Below are positions 55,901-64,000 of a stretch of 64,000 nucleotides of DNA, one piece after another; within the stretch, counting starts at the first letter, position 1; every line of letters starts with the position of its first letter. Below the pieces are notes generated by a model. It made no database searches. It was given only the letters and a program-made list of their open reading frames with translations, and was not told the DNA's origin. The stretch comes from Candidatus Hydrogenedentota bacterium (GTDB lineage Bacteria > Hydrogenedentota > Hydrogenedentia > Hydrogenedentales > JAEUWI01): positions 813,440-877,439 of the forward strand of contig JAHBVV010000001.1 of the NCBI GenBank assembly GCA_019637335.1, written 5' to 3'. The position numbers were made by a program, and so were the translations under genes.

Positions 55901-57639
55901 TCATCCGATTCCCACACCAGCGTGCCGCCCTCGGCGATGCCGTCGATGGGGTTGATGTGGGTAAAGGCGCGCGGGTCGCAGCACAGCACCACGTTCACGT
56001 GGCGCAGGTCGCAGTTTACGCGGACGCGCTCCGGTGCGGCCACGAGGAAGTACGAGGTGGGCGAGCCCTTCTTTTCCGACCCGTATTTCGGGTTGGCGCT
56101 GATGTGGATTACCTCGCCGGGCTGTCCCAGTTCGTCCTTCACGCCGTCGCGATCGGCGACGTGCGTGCCGATTTCACCGACGATCTCGGCGAGGTTCTTG
56201 CCCGTGGTGATCATGCCCCAGCCGCCAATCGAGTGGAGGCGCACCGCGACGGCGTTCTCCGGGAGCAGCGAGGGGGTTTCGGCGGAGCGGACGTTGTAGG
56301 GGTGGTCGATGCCGAGGGTGAAGAAGGAGGCGCCATCGGCCAGGCGCTTGCCGTCCTGCCGGTTCACGAGCCCCTGGGTGTATTCGTAGGCGCCGATGAT
56401 ATCCTCGGGCCGAAAATCGCGGGAGCCAAGCCCGTAGATGCCGGTGGCGATGTGCGGCATTTCGGAGGGCGCGATTGCGGGAATGCCGGCGTAGGCCAGC
56501 CCGTCGTAGTTCTGGAGGGCCTTGCTGAGGGCGGTGCGGATGTCGCGCGCCATGGGGTTGTCGCCCGCGAGCGGCTCGTCCGTGCGCTCCAGAATGATGA
56601 CCTGCTTCTTGCCCTTCAGGGCCTCGACAATCGCCGCCTCGGGGAAGGGCCGGATCACGTTCAGGTGGATGGAGCCGACCTTGGCGTCACGCGTGGCGCG
56701 CAGGTAGTCGCAGGCGGCCTCGATATTCTCCGCCGCCGAACCCAGGGACACATAGACCGTGTCCGCGTCGTCCGTCTTGTATTTCGAGACGAGGCCATAG
56801 TGCCGCCCGGTAAGCTTCCCGAATTCGGCGTAGGCGTCTTCCAGGAAGCCGAGGATCGGCTCGATGAAGTTGTTCCGGCGCGCCGCCACGCCGTTCATGT
56901 AGTGTTCCTGATTCTGCACGGGGCCGATCATCGCCGGGTGCTGCAGGTCGATCACCTTGGGCACGCGCAGGCGTTTCGGCCCGAAGAGCACGCGCTGCGC
57001 CTCGGTCGGGCAGTTGATCAGATCATCCGGGGACCCCAGGAACTCGCGAATCAGGTCGGACTCGTGCTTGAGGAAGGTGCGCTCCAGGTGGGAGGTCAGG
57101 AAACCGTCCTGAATGTTAATGCCCGGCGTGAGAGACAGCTCGGTGACCTTGCGTATGATCAGGGCCTGATCCGCCGCCTGCTGGGCGTCCTTGCCGAACA
57201 GCATGATCCAGCCCGTGTCGAGGGCCGCGTAGATGTCGTCGTGGCCGCAGTGCACGTTGAGCGCGTGCTTGGTCAGGGCGCGGGCGGCCACCTGCACCAC
57301 CATGGTCGAGAGTTTGCCGGGGGCGTGGTAGTACTGCTCCAGCGCGTAGACAATGCCCTGCCCGCTGGTGAAGTTCACCGTGCGGCGGCCGGTCACCGAG
57401 TAGGCGATGGCGCCGCCCTGGGCCGCGTGCTCGCCCTCGCATTCGATGGCGATCTTCTGGCGCCCGAAGACGTTCAGCTTGCCTTCCGCATACGACTGCT
57501 GGTAGAGCTCGCCCATTTCCGTGGAGGCGGTGATCGGGTAGAAGATGCCGCCGTCGGTCACCCGGGTTTCGGTATGGTAGGAAACGAGCTGGTTCCCGTT
57601 GGTCGTAATGCGTATGCCGGGATACTTCGGTGTCGACAT
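52990..57639 (-). CDS. pyruvate:ferredoxin oxidoreductase, long form
   Basis: Oxidises pyruvate with CoA to acetyl-CoA, passing electrons to ferredoxin or flavodoxin. The single chain of 1549 residues is well above the roughly 1170-1230 of common NifJ-type enzymes. In order: alpha/pyrimidine domain (SYHTETRVTDGGIFYPITAS), transketolase-C-like domain, gamma domain (VRLHSIGGWGMITTGKNLAE), and an extra region with GGCGARCGCG. Two 4Fe-4S motifs follow, CTQCMECIAACP (about residue 783) and CKGCGECVTECG (about 915). The thiamine diphosphate part has CAGCGEKSVLHALA and GGDGGMGDIGYQN. AAAGG lies upstream of the ATG. It is a single-gene unit with its own terminator. Confidence 0.93.
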   Translation of the reverse strand: MSTPKYPGIRITTNGNQLVSYHTETRVTDGGIFYPITASTEMGELYQQSYAEGKLNVFGRQKIAIECEGEHAAQGGAIAYSVTGRRTVNFTSGQGIVYALEQYYHAPGKLSTMVVQVAARALTKHALNVHCGHDDIYAALDTGWIMLFGKDAQQAADQALIIRKVTELSLTPGINIQDGFLTSHLERTFLKHESDLIREFLGSPDDLINCPTEAQRVLFGPKRLRVPKVIDLQHPAMIGPVQNQEHYMNGVAARRNNFIEPILGFLEDAYAEFGKLTGRHYGLVSKYKTDDADTVYVSLGSAAENIEAACDYLRATRDAKVGSIHLNVIRPFPEAAIVEALKGKKQVIILERTDEPLAGDNPMARDIRTALSKALQNYDGLAYAGIPAIAPSEMPHIATGIYGLGSRDFRPEDIIGAYEYTQGLVNRQDGKRLADGASFFTLGIDHPYNVRSAETPSLLPENAVAVRLHSIGGWGMITTGKNLAEIVGEIGTHVADRDGVKDELGQPGEVIHISANPKYGSEKKGSPTSYFLVAAPERVRVNCDLRHVNVVLCCDPRAFTHINPIDGIAEGGTLVWESDETPEKAWTRIPKKYRQEIIDKRIKVYILPGFDIAKEATDRHDLQLRMQGNAFLGAFFKVSPLLSQFGISEELFQELVLAQYQKKFGRFGEAVVQSNMQVMIQGGLRLQQVHYGDVAAMDASSMRGVALEAVGGCGARCGCGTPEAQPERVPMYKLKTFDDEFRAGLGYDQPASPLAAVGIMAAGTGATSSKYGSRRETPKWIPENCTQCMECIAACPDTALPNTAQDLETILRTAITNYVSEPAGREKLLAAVPDLDKTVRAKMLEQSKSDTAPSYVELIMDEVDLQGYATGQARTELETVLNKVPVAYSKVNAVFASREKKEAGAGGVFSIFVSDLCKGCGECVTECGDHNALVMVPDNEEVNSGITSAQNFFDLLPETPNKYLGLYDAETPEQSRQAALRNHLMVRKNYEALVSGDGACAGCGEKSVLHALASITEAYMRPLYHNKARRLRKKADELEKNGVALLAAWKKDDPEAHETFKRSVAHVLMGLGGETDEDTLARLEAHGAISDAQAVEAVVAVLRQTAFNHDSLQALDGRLSNGMSVMAMGAHTGCNTVYGSTPPNNPHPYPWMNSLFQDGATISWLMGESFMIENARFSIVPERLADQLLAGEKTSEQDYFNFTHFTDAIMTDQEVAELPKVWCVGGDGGMGDIGYQNVSKVIVQNRPNVKCLMLDTQVYSNTGGQNSDASPMTGGFDMNQFGKASQGKLVEMKNIAESFTAGHGSPYVGQVSMADEPKFYKSLLDGLTYRGTAFFHCYTTCQPEHGVADDMATQQAKSVRDSRGLPEFTFNPALGETYADALSIKGNRNPDRDWMEVTIKGTKEKYNYTVAHWAATEARFRQHIKKATGEEIQGMILLDNLLLCIEQNDVVNRRYLDPASRSYVPDFGSYVIVEGNNGKRIPMKLSRQMVLFNVERRKAWRMLQSKAGQENKDYIAQREIIKRLDAGKITRDDVWTRGMAVLEEEAAAK

Positions 57640-58044
57640 GAAGTTGGTGCCTTTCTCTCAATGCCCGTTCCGGTGTGGAAACGAACTCATGCGGAATACA
57701 GCGTCGAGGGCGCGATGGCCGCCACTGCCCGGGTGAGGCTCCGCGGTAGGGCCGCCTCGGGAGACGGTCCGGGTGCAGGCGCCCTGAATTGACGCCCAAC
57801 CCACGTGCGGAAGCGTATTCTATCGTATTCCCAAAACCCAACGCCAATCCCGGATGAACCGCCATTCACCACCGCAGGCGCAAGCCGGAATGAACCCGGG
57901 GGCCGGATTCTGGAAGATTTCTATCCTCTGGAGCTTGTTTTCGCTATAATGAAACTCATAGACTTGCGCGCTTTTGGACGGGCCTGTGGCCCAATCCGCG
58001 GGTCACTAGCTGGAGCCCGTTCTTGCGTCCTGGAGGCTCCTCCT
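57640..58044. other. intergenic region between PFOR and the PKD lipoprotein
   Basis: Divergent region with no supported gene. TATAAT at 57945-57950 is a likely -10 box for the lipoprotein gene, about 95 bases before its ATG, with no clear -35. The open frame that runs from 57805 into the lipoprotein gene is not protein-like. Confidence 0.45.
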
Positions 58045-59622
58045 ATGCGATCAACACCGTATCGCGCGCTCCCATTCCTGGCCTGCCTGCTTTTTTCCCT
58101 CTCCCTGATCGGCTGCCCAACGCCGCCGGCCAAACCCAATGCCGCGTTCACCGCGACGCCCACCTCCGGGACCGCACCACTTACGGTCCAGTTCACGGAT
58201 AGCTCCGCTTCGGGCGGCAGTCCCATCACGGCCTGGGCGTGGAACTTCGGCGACGGTGGGACGAGTAGCCAGAAGAACCCAACCCACGTTTACGGGGCCG
58301 CCGGTAGTTATACCGTCACCCTGACCGTAACCACCGCCAACGGGAGCGACACCGAGACGAAGGGTGGGATGATTACGGTTACGGAGGACGCGGCGTGGGC
58401 CCCGAACACGGAAACCTTCAACGTCTCGATAGCGCCCGAGGTGCTCCGGGTTCCGAAGGCGGAGCTTGAGAACGTGATTCTGCAGTGGAACCCCGACGAG
58501 CACGCCTACCTGCTGGACAAGACGGAAACCGACCGGCTTGGCCTGACGCTGGACGTGGGCGATCCTCTCTTATTGGACGGAATCGAAATTGGACGGATCA
58601 CGGTGGTCGATGTGGACGGCACGGAAGTCTACGTCGAAACCGAGATGATCCCGCTCAATGAGGTCTTTCCGGACGGGGAAATCAGCTGGGATTACGGGGT
58701 GGAGTTCACGGAAGAGACCGTGAAGAGCATTGAAATCCCGGGTGTTGGGGTGTTTCCGGTCAAGGCGGGCACGCCCATCAATATCACCTTTGAACAGGGC
58801 GGGTTCAAGTACGAGCTGAAGGTCACGCTGGATGGCGCGACGGCCGATTACGACTTCACCGTCACCAAGGGCGTTGGCCCGGCGACGAAGGGGCGTCTCA
58901 CCGCCAAGGGCCAGATTGTCCGGTTCCGGAGCCGGAATCAAACGCGTTTTGACGGGGGCGAGCTGACGGAATTCGGGCATGAATTAAACGGCATGCGCGG
59001 AACCGCGGAGCTTAAACTCGTCGTAACGGCCTCCGGGAACGACGCCATCGATTATAAGCTGCCGGTGCCGATTATGAATATCCCCTTCGTGGTGGGCCTC
59101 GTACCGGTGAAGCTGAAGATCGGCGCGCAGTTCGTGGTGAACGCCGCGGTGCCGCTCGACGGCAGCGCGCAGGTGGGCACGACCTTCACCTACGACAGCG
59201 ATCTCGGGCTGGATTTCGACGGGGTCACGGTCCAGGCGGGCGGTCGCGCGGGCGACACCACGTTTGGCGACCCGCTTCACATGACCGGGGCGTCCAGCGC
59301 GATTTCCGCCAATTTCGGCATCGGGTTCCCGCGGGTGTCGCTCGACATCGCGGGGGGAACGCTGGTGCCCTGGGCGCAGACGGCGTTCCTGATTGGCGGG
59401 TCCTACACGTTCACGCCGGCGTGCCAGACGGCCGACGCCCAGTTTATCGGCGCGGTTGGCTACGACCTGGGCATCCTGGGCTTTGAACTGGCCAGCGGCA
59501 CGAAGACTCTTTTCACCCAGAAGAAGGAACTGCTCCGCGCCGGCAATTGCCCGCCCTCGAAACTCGCCGACCTGTCGGCCCTGTGGCTGATGGAGGATTT
59601 CGCGCCGATCCCGATGAATTAG
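58045..59622 (+). CDS. PKD-domain lipoprotein
   Basis: A 525-residue lipoprotein (signal FLACLLFSLSLIGCPTPP). A PKD domain occupies about residues 30-115: AAFTATPTSGTAPLTVQF, then AWAWNFGDGGTSSQKNPTHVY and SYTVTLTVTTANG. The rest is beta-rich, with no recognised catalytic domain. A surface adhesion or structural role is likely but inferred. GGAGG lies eight bases before ATG 58045. Its stop overlaps the stop of the convergent PH-domain gene by four bases. Confidence 0.85.
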   Translation: MRSTPYRALPFLACLLFSLSLIGCPTPPAKPNAAFTATPTSGTAPLTVQFTDSSASGGSPITAWAWNFGDGGTSSQKNPTHVYGAAGSYTVTLTVTTANGSDTETKGGMITVTEDAAWAPNTETFNVSIAPEVLRVPKAELENVILQWNPDEHAYLLDKTETDRLGLTLDVGDPLLLDGIEIGRITVVDVDGTEVYVETEMIPLNEVFPDGEISWDYGVEFTEETVKSIEIPGVGVFPVKAGTPINITFEQGGFKYELKVTLDGATADYDFTVTKGVGPATKGRLTAKGQIVRFRSRNQTRFDGGELTEFGHELNGMRGTAELKLVVTASGNDAIDYKLPVPIMNIPFVVGLVPVKLKIGAQFVVNAAVPLDGSAQVGTTFTYDSDLGLDFDGVTVQAGGRAGDTTFGDPLHMTGASSAISANFGIGFPRVSLDIAGGTLVPWAQTAFLIGGSYTFTPACQTADAQFIGAVGYDLGILGFELASGTKTLFTQKKELLRAGNCPPSKLADLSALWLMEDFAPIPMN

Positions 59623-60143
59623 GCCGGTGAAGCGACCGCCGGCATGCCAGACTGCTCCCGCACCGCCGCCACCAGGGCGGCGGGGTCGCGGGGGGAGACC
59701 ACGATGACGCGGTTCTCCGCGCGGATGACGACCGCGTGCGCGGGATGGGTGACGAAGGCCCGGTAGTTGCCCAGGGCCTTGTTCCGAAACAGCCCGGCGA
59801 AGCAGAAGAGGCCACCATTGCCGAAGAGCCGTATTGAGCGCTTCATGGCGTCCGGGTCGGCGTAGACCTCCGCCACCCGGCCAAGCTCCAGGTGGGATGA
59901 CCAGCCCAGCCGCCGCACGCGGAGGTTTCCGTCTTCCATAGCGTAGCCGCGAATGGCGAAGAGCGGGCTGGTCACCAGGAGGGCCAGCGGCATGCCGACC
60001 ATGGACAACGTCCAGGCCAGCATGTCGCGCGGGCCGGTCCAGAGTCCGACGGCGAGCAGGCCGACCATAAGGGCCATGCAAAGCCAGGTCGCCAGGTGAA
60101 GCAGGCCACACCAACGTGCGGCGGGATAGTATTCGCGGTCCAT
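59619..60143 (-). CDS. membrane protein with bacterial PH-like domain
   Basis: A 174-residue protein with two hydrophobic spans near the N-terminus (LLHLATWLCMALMVGLLAVG and LSMVGMPLALLVTSPLFAI). A beta-rich PH-like part follows: YAMEDGNLRVRRLGWSSHLEL, then ENRVIVVSPRDPAALV. The final PRDPAALVAAV is typical of such domains. GGAGGA lies eight bases before ATG 60143; the longer frame has no such site. The role is unknown. Confidence 0.8.
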   Translation of the reverse strand: MDREYYPAARWCGLLHLATWLCMALMVGLLAVGLWTGPRDMLAWTLSMVGMPLALLVTSPLFAIRGYAMEDGNLRVRRLGWSSHLELGRVAEVYADPDAMKRSIRLFGNGGLFCFAGLFRNKALGNYRAFVTHPAHAVVIRAENRVIVVSPRDPAALVAAVREQSGMPAVASPA

Positions 60144-60332
60144 GGGGTGTTCCTCCGGCGCCAATACCGCTGGCGCCGGAGATTTATTCAGCGAGGGTGC
60201 ACTTCGTGACCCCCGCCGGGACATACCCCCGCGTTTGGGGCGCTTGCCGCCGGGAAAACGGGTGTCGGGTTTACGCGGGGGTGTGCGTTCCAGGATCGGG
60301 CGTATGTGCGCGGGTGCGTCCCTTGTCCGCGG

Positions 60333-60722
60333 CTACTGCGCCCAGTAGTCGAATACGCAGACGTCCGTCACCTTGCCGTCGAGCTTCGCGACGAAGGCCT
60401 TGTGCGCCTCGTGGACGATGTATGCGTCGAGGTCTTCCTGGCTGTGGAAGGTCAGGGTGTAAGCGTGGGTCAATCCCTTGTCGAGGCCTTCCTTGCTGAC
60501 GTTCGTGCCCCATTCGAAGTCCTTGATCAGGTCGATTTCCTGTTTGAGGGCGACAAAGGCCTCCGAGATCGCCTTGGCGCTCGCTTCGTCCGCATACTTG
60601 AACATCACAATGTGGCGCAATACCTTCACGTCTTCTTCCTTCTCCACGGCGTTTACGCGGACCGCGGCCACCGACAGGCCCAGGGCGACCAGGGCCATTC
60701 CGACAACGAGTGTGCGTTTCAT
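60333..60722 (-). CDS. Dabb-family protein with signal peptide
   Basis: A 129-residue protein: signal peptide (TLVVGMALVALGLSVAA), then the stress-responsive alpha/beta-barrel (Dabb) domain with VLRHIVMFKYADEASAKAI, FEWGTNVSKEGLDKG, THAYTLTFHSQEDLDAYI and HEAHKAFV. Dabb proteins form ferredoxin-like dimers; the periplasmic version here is of unknown function. It starts one base after the sialidase stop, so the two form an operon. Confidence 0.9.
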   Translation of the reverse strand: MKRTLVVGMALVALGLSVAAVRVNAVEKEEDVKVLRHIVMFKYADEASAKAISEAFVALKQEIDLIKDFEWGTNVSKEGLDKGLTHAYTLTFHSQEDLDAYIVHEAHKAFVAKLDGKVTDVCVFDYWAQ

Positions 60723-60723
60723 C

Positions 60724-61875
60724 TCAAAACTCCTCCTCGATTACGCGACCGGCATCACAGCCGGCGTACAGTTCTTCCAGCGGCACACGGGTGACCTTGG
60801 TGGTCTGGAGACCATTCTCCACCCGCCGGTCGCCGGCACAATACCCAAGCAATACCTGATCCCCGATGAAATCCATGGCGATATAGCAGTACCAGCCGTC
60901 CGCCAGGTCTTCGAGCGTCTTCACGACATGCCACGTGCGGCCGTCGTCCTTCGAGAGTGCGGCGCGCAACGGCGTGCGCTTGCCGCGGCGGGACTCGTCC
61001 ACATCGGTATGGTCGTTCCACACCAGCAGAAGGTCGTCGCGGCCCGGGATCCGCTCCACGGTGGCGGGCGACGTGGGCGACAGGAGGTTCGTGCGCGCGG
61101 GTTCGCTCCAGGTCACGCCGCCGTCGGTCGAGATGGAACGGTATTGCGCGCCGTCGCTCGTGCGGCACAGCATCAGCACGCGCCCGTCCTGTAGTTCGAG
61201 GACGAGCGGCTCCTGCAGGCCCGATCGCACCGATTCCGGGAGCGACAGCAGGCTGTCGCTCAGGCGCCAGGTCTGGCCGTTGTCGTCGGAGATGGCGCAG
61301 AGCGCCTGGCCGGGATGGAACCCCTCCTGACCTTTCAATACGTGGCGCGCCGCCGGAATGAGCAACCGCCCGCTCGCCAGCTGGACGAGCCGGTCGTTGT
61401 TCACCACGTAATAACCCAGCGGGTCCGTGATACAGGCCACCGGCGCGGACCAGGTCTTCGCCTCGTCGGTGGAGCGCAGGAACATCGGGATGCATTCGTC
61501 CACCTCGACCTTGTTCAGGTACAGCAGCGCGATGGAGCCATCCTGGAGGCGCAGGAGCGACACGGACATAATGTTGCGCCCGCCGGAATACGGGATGATG
61601 ACCGTATCCTCGGTGTCCCACGTTGCGCCGCCGTCCGACGAGAAACGGCCGGCCAGATGCGCGGTGGCGTGGTCGCCCGCGCCCCCGGTGAAGTGCGTGT
61701 AGACAAACAGCACGCGCCCGTCCTTCAGTTCAATGAAATCCCCCTCCGAATTGCGGGGGTTGTCGTCGCTCGGGGAGAGGAGCAGGTTTGCGGGCATCGA
61801 AATGGCGTCCGCGGCCGCCGTGATCGGGGTAAGGGGCAGGAAACAGAGCATCAGGCACAGCATGAGAAATCGCAT
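60724..61875 (-). CDS. secreted sialidase-like (BNR repeat) protein
   Basis: A 383-residue protein with a signal peptide (FLMLCLMLCFLPLTPITAAA) and a six-bladed-propeller pattern with five Asp boxes: SSDGGATW, STDEAKTW, SDDNGQTW, STDGGVTW and SKDDGRTW. It belongs to the exo-alpha-sialidase superfamily. Many relatives in this group are not true sialidases, so the substrate is open. AAGGA precedes ATG 61875; an ATG six codons earlier is possible. It is the first gene of a pair with the Dabb protein. Confidence 0.88.
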   Translation of the reverse strand: MRFLMLCLMLCFLPLTPITAAADAISMPANLLLSPSDDNPRNSEGDFIELKDGRVLFVYTHFTGGAGDHATAHLAGRFSSDGGATWDTEDTVIIPYSGGRNIMSVSLLRLQDGSIALLYLNKVEVDECIPMFLRSTDEAKTWSAPVACITDPLGYYVVNNDRLVQLASGRLLIPAARHVLKGQEGFHPGQALCAISDDNGQTWRLSDSLLSLPESVRSGLQEPLVLELQDGRVLMLCRTSDGAQYRSISTDGGVTWSEPARTNLLSPTSPATVERIPGRDDLLLVWNDHTDVDESRRGKRTPLRAALSKDDGRTWHVVKTLEDLADGWYCYIAMDFIGDQVLLGYCAGDRRVENGLQTTKVTRVPLEELYAGCDAGRVIEEEF

Positions 61876-62294
61876 CACAGGGGTTCCTTTCACCCGCGCA
61901 TACTACCCGATGTACGCCACGCCGCGCCAACGTGCAGGCCAGGGCAATCGCATTTGAACTCGATCTCGGTATATGGGCGTAAACTTGAATCGATTTGGGA
62001 CCTTGAATCAACGATAGTGAGCGTTTTGGAGCGCCGGCATCAGTGCCGGCAAGGATGCCAGCGCTCCAACACGCGCCCTTTTGAACATTGAAGGTGGTTC
62101 ATGTGGCGCCCGGCTCGAGTTGGAAGTTCAAATGCGAGTAACACTTTAGCGGTCTGAAGTGCGGACCAGTATATGTTTTTACTAATGGAGCCGGCGTTCA
62201 ATAGTTGTCTTGCGCCGGTGGCGCAAGTTGCCGGCGGGCCGCCGGCGCTCCATAGTTTTTTGCGCCAGTGGCGCAAGTTGCCGGCGGGCCGCCG
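61876..62294. repeat. intergenic region with dispersed GC-rich repeat
   Basis: No supported gene. From about 62182 to 62292 two tandem copies of GTTGCCGGCGGGCCGCCG with CGCTCCATAGTT repeat the family seen at 14144-14240. Near 62029, GGAGCGCCGGCATCAGTGCC is followed by its approximate inverse. The repeat runs up to the stop of the LysR gene. Confidence 0.65.
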
Positions 62295-63206
62295 TCAGAG
62301 TTCGGCTTCCGGGAGCATGAGCTCGATGAAGCGGCGGGCCTGGGGGCTGAGGAATTTTCCTTTGCGGATGACGACGCCGTAGGTGCGGTTGGGGAAGAAT
62401 TCGCCGGCGGGTATTACGGCGAGCTTTTCTTCGCCGGTGATGCAGATGCTCATGACGACGGAGATGCCGAGGCCGAGCTCGACGTATTTCTTGATCACCT
62501 CCCACCCGCCCACTTCCATGGCGACTTCGTAGGGGAGGCCGTGGGACTTGAAGACGGAATCCACGGTGCTCCAGGTGCTGAGGTGGCGCGGCGGCAGGAT
62601 GAGCGGGTACTTGCTGATCTCTTTCAGGGTCAGATGCTTTTTCCCGGCGAGCGGGTGGTCCGGCGCGGTGATCAGCAGTGGCTCGTAGCTCACGATGGGA
62701 TGGAAGTCGATATCCTCCGGCGCCTGGAGCATCGGGCCCACGGCGAAATCCACGTGCCCCGCGCGCAACTGCGCGAGCCCCTCGGCCCCGGTGACGTTGT
62801 GGAGCTTGAGTTCGATACTCGGGTGGGCCTTCCGGAAGCGCTCGACATACTCGGGCAGGACGTACAGAATCGTGGACCAGCCCGCCGCCAGATCGATCCG
62901 GCCCTGCTCGACGTTGCCGCGGCGCGCGGAGAACTCGTTCGAAAGGTTGTCGATACGTTCCACGAGCGGCATGGACAGCTCGAAAAGCAGCTCGCCGTCC
63001 GGGGTGAGCTTGATCCGGGGGCCGCGGCGCTCAAAGAGTGTGACGTCCAGTTCCCTTTCGAGGGCCTGGATCTGGAGCGAGACGGAGGGCTGGCTGAGAA
63101 ACATGCGCTCGGCCGCCTTGGAGATGCTGCCATCGGCGGCGGCGTAGCAGAAGCCCCGGAGTTGCTGCAGGCGGTTTTGCTTGTAGCGGAATTCGTTCTT
63201 GGGCAT
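62295..63206 (-). CDS. LysR-family transcriptional regulator (CysB/Cbl-like)
   Basis: A 303-residue regulator with an N-terminal winged helix (LQQLRGFCYAAADGSISKAA, MFLSQPSVSLQIQALERELD) and a periplasmic-binding-type effector domain from about residue 95. The early residues and LFERRGPRIKLTPDGELL fit the family well. ATG 63206 was chosen; the longer frame passes through the promoter. It is divergent from malate synthase, which it may regulate. That link is inferred only from position. Confidence 0.92.
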   Translation of the reverse strand: MPKNEFRYKQNRLQQLRGFCYAAADGSISKAAERMFLSQPSVSLQIQALERELDVTLFERRGPRIKLTPDGELLFELSMPLVERIDNLSNEFSARRGNVEQGRIDLAAGWSTILYVLPEYVERFRKAHPSIELKLHNVTGAEGLAQLRAGHVDFAVGPMLQAPEDIDFHPIVSYEPLLITAPDHPLAGKKHLTLKEISKYPLILPPRHLSTWSTVDSVFKSHGLPYEVAMEVGGWEVIKKYVELGLGISVVMSICITGEEKLAVIPAGEFFPNRTYGVVIRKGKFLSPQARRFIELMLPEAEL

Positions 63207-63253
63207 GGCGCCTCCCGGCGGGGGCGGTGCTTGGGAAAAACCTACCGCCCGGT

Positions 63254-63283
63254 CGTATACTGATCGGTATACCATTATTGCAA
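63254..63283 (-). promoter_or_regulatory. LysR gene promoter and GTATAC palindrome
   Basis: On the minus strand TTGCAA (63283-63278), 18 bases, TATACG (63259-63254). GTATAC at 63255-63260 and 63267-63272 with a six-base gap forms a perfect palindrome covering the -10 box and spacer. It is a likely autoregulatory site. The rest of 63284-63496 has no clear promoter for the plus-strand gene. Confidence 0.5.
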
Positions 63284-63496
63284 TTTTTTAATCTCAGCGG
63301 CAATAGCATATACGCAGCCAATATTAAACATTGAAACAACTGATTTGTCATACACGTAGATCGAGTGGTAGCCTTAACTTAGACCGGGCCGAGAGCAGCT
63401 GGGTCTGGTCGTGCATGGTTTCAAGGCAGTGTTTTTGACACGGAGCGCAAAGCGCTCATTCCATTTTAATCCCTTATCTTGAAAGGACATGCATCC

Positions 63497-64000
63497 ATGG
63501 CATCCATCGATGTGCCCGAGGGCCTGGAAATCCTGGGACCCGTATCGGACACGCATGCGACGATCCTGACCCGGGACGCGCTTACCTTCTACGCCACCCT
63601 GCACCGCGCCTTTAATCCCCGGCGTCTGGAGCTCCTGGAGAAGCGCAAGGCGCGCCAGGCGGAGCTGGACTTGGGCGCCCTGCCCGATTTCCACCCCGAA
63701 ACCCAGTCCGTGCGCGACGGCGACTGGCGGGTGGATCCCGTACCGGCCGATTTTCAGGATCGCCGCGTCGAAATCACCGGCCCGGTGGATCGCAAGATGG
63801 TGATCAACGCACTTAATTCCGGCGCGAAGACCTACATGGCGGATTTTGAGGACTCGCACGGCCCGACCTGGGAAGCGACGCTGGACGGTCAGGTAAACCT
63901 GTACGACGCGATCCGCCGCCAGATCGATTTCACGGCGCCGAACGGCAAGGAATACAAGCTCAACGCGCAGGTGGCGACGCTGATTGTGCGCCCGCGCGGC
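63497..64000 (+). CDS. aceB: malate synthase A, N-terminal part (runs off the window)
   Basis: The open frame from ATG 63497 continues past the window end (168 codons visible). It begins [18 protein letters not shown] and contains [40 protein letters not shown] and [20 protein letters not shown], the malate synthase A signature, then LIVRPRG at the edge. The enzyme joins glyoxylate and acetyl-CoA to malate in the glyoxylate shunt. GAAAGGAC lies about ten bases upstream. An ATG at 63489 is out of frame. Isocitrate lyase may follow outside the window. Confidence 0.95.
   Translation, partial: MASIDVPEGLEILGPVSDTHATILTRDALTFYATLHRAFNPRRLELLEKRKARQAELDLGALPDFHPETQSVRDGDWRVDPVPADFQDRRVEITGPVDRKMVINALNSGAKTYMADFEDSHGPTWEATLDGQVNLYDAIRRQIDFTAPNGKEYKLNAQVATLIVRPRG

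Noticed and set aside
52789-57792. Very long plus-strand open frame opposite the PFOR gene
   Set aside because: It mirrors PFOR codons in a GC-rich gene. The translation is rich in His, Val, Arg and Gly with no domain, while the minus strand encodes a full enzyme with cofactor motifs.
63254-63275. GTATAC...GATCGG near the LysR gene as a stray CRISPR repeat
   Set aside because: Similarity covers only about a dozen bases and is explained by a -10-like GTATAC and a chance GATCGG.

Overview
This is a GC-rich (roughly 60-65% by eye) bacterial chromosome segment. The mix of genes recalls Hydrogenedentota or the Planctomycetes/Verrucomicrobia neighbourhood: a planctomycete-type cytochrome protein (PSCyt1-DUF1549-DUF1553) paired with a DUF1501 protein, a Tat-exported Gfo/Idh/MocA oxidoreductase, a sulfatase-fold enzyme, a dimethylformamidase-like protein, a periplasmic sialidase and a very long pyruvate:ferredoxin oxidoreductase. 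That placement is inference from gene content. No rRNA or tRNA gene was seen.

Layout. 0.2-5.5 kb: complete SUF iron-sulfur operon (sufB-C-D-S-U), followed by nadA, whose product itself carries an Fe-S cluster. 6.9-7.6 kb: PIN toxin with a small partner. 7.7-14.0 kb: complete type II-C CRISPR-Cas system: a tracrRNA gene divergent from cas9, then cas1, cas2 and an array of 22 repeats of 36 bp with 21 spacers of 30 bp. The array and tracrRNA read on the minus strand. The tracrRNA anti-repeat, the cas9 promoter and the promoter inside every repeat are versions of one sequence. 14-18 kb: repeat-rich DNA and an exported glycoside-hydrolase-like protein. 18.1-18.8 kb: vapBC-like pair. 18.9-26.1 kb: housekeeping block (carB, greA, guaB, guaA). 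26.5-35.6 kb: sulfatase, a 45-unit heptamer repeat, oxidoreductase, lipoprotein, and the PSCyt/DUF1501 pair. 35.7-37.7 kb: AbiEi/AbiEii module between 87-bp direct repeats. 37.8-39.3 kb: dimethylformamidase-like protein. 39.3-48.3 kb: a block of about 9 kb between 54-bp direct repeats, carrying histidine-rich envelope proteins and a ZnuABC-type transporter. One of its small genes is split by an intact IS3-family element. 48.7-52.8 kb: membrane protein, alpha/beta hydrolase, two toxin-antitoxin pairs and recombined scraps of both. 53-57.6 kb: the long PFOR. 58-62 kb: PKD lipoprotein, PH-domain membrane protein, Dabb protein, sialidase. 62.3-64 kb: LysR regulator divergent from the start of malate synthase, which runs off the window.

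How the parts work together. The core blocks cover Fe-S assembly, NAD precursor synthesis, pyrimidine/arginine precursor and GMP synthesis, and pyruvate oxidation. The accessory blocks cover phage defence (CRISPR, AbiE), toxin-antitoxin modules, polymer degradation and metal uptake. The accessory blocks are bounded by direct repeats or dispersed palindromes, which suggests that much of the window is assembled from mobile or recombining pieces.
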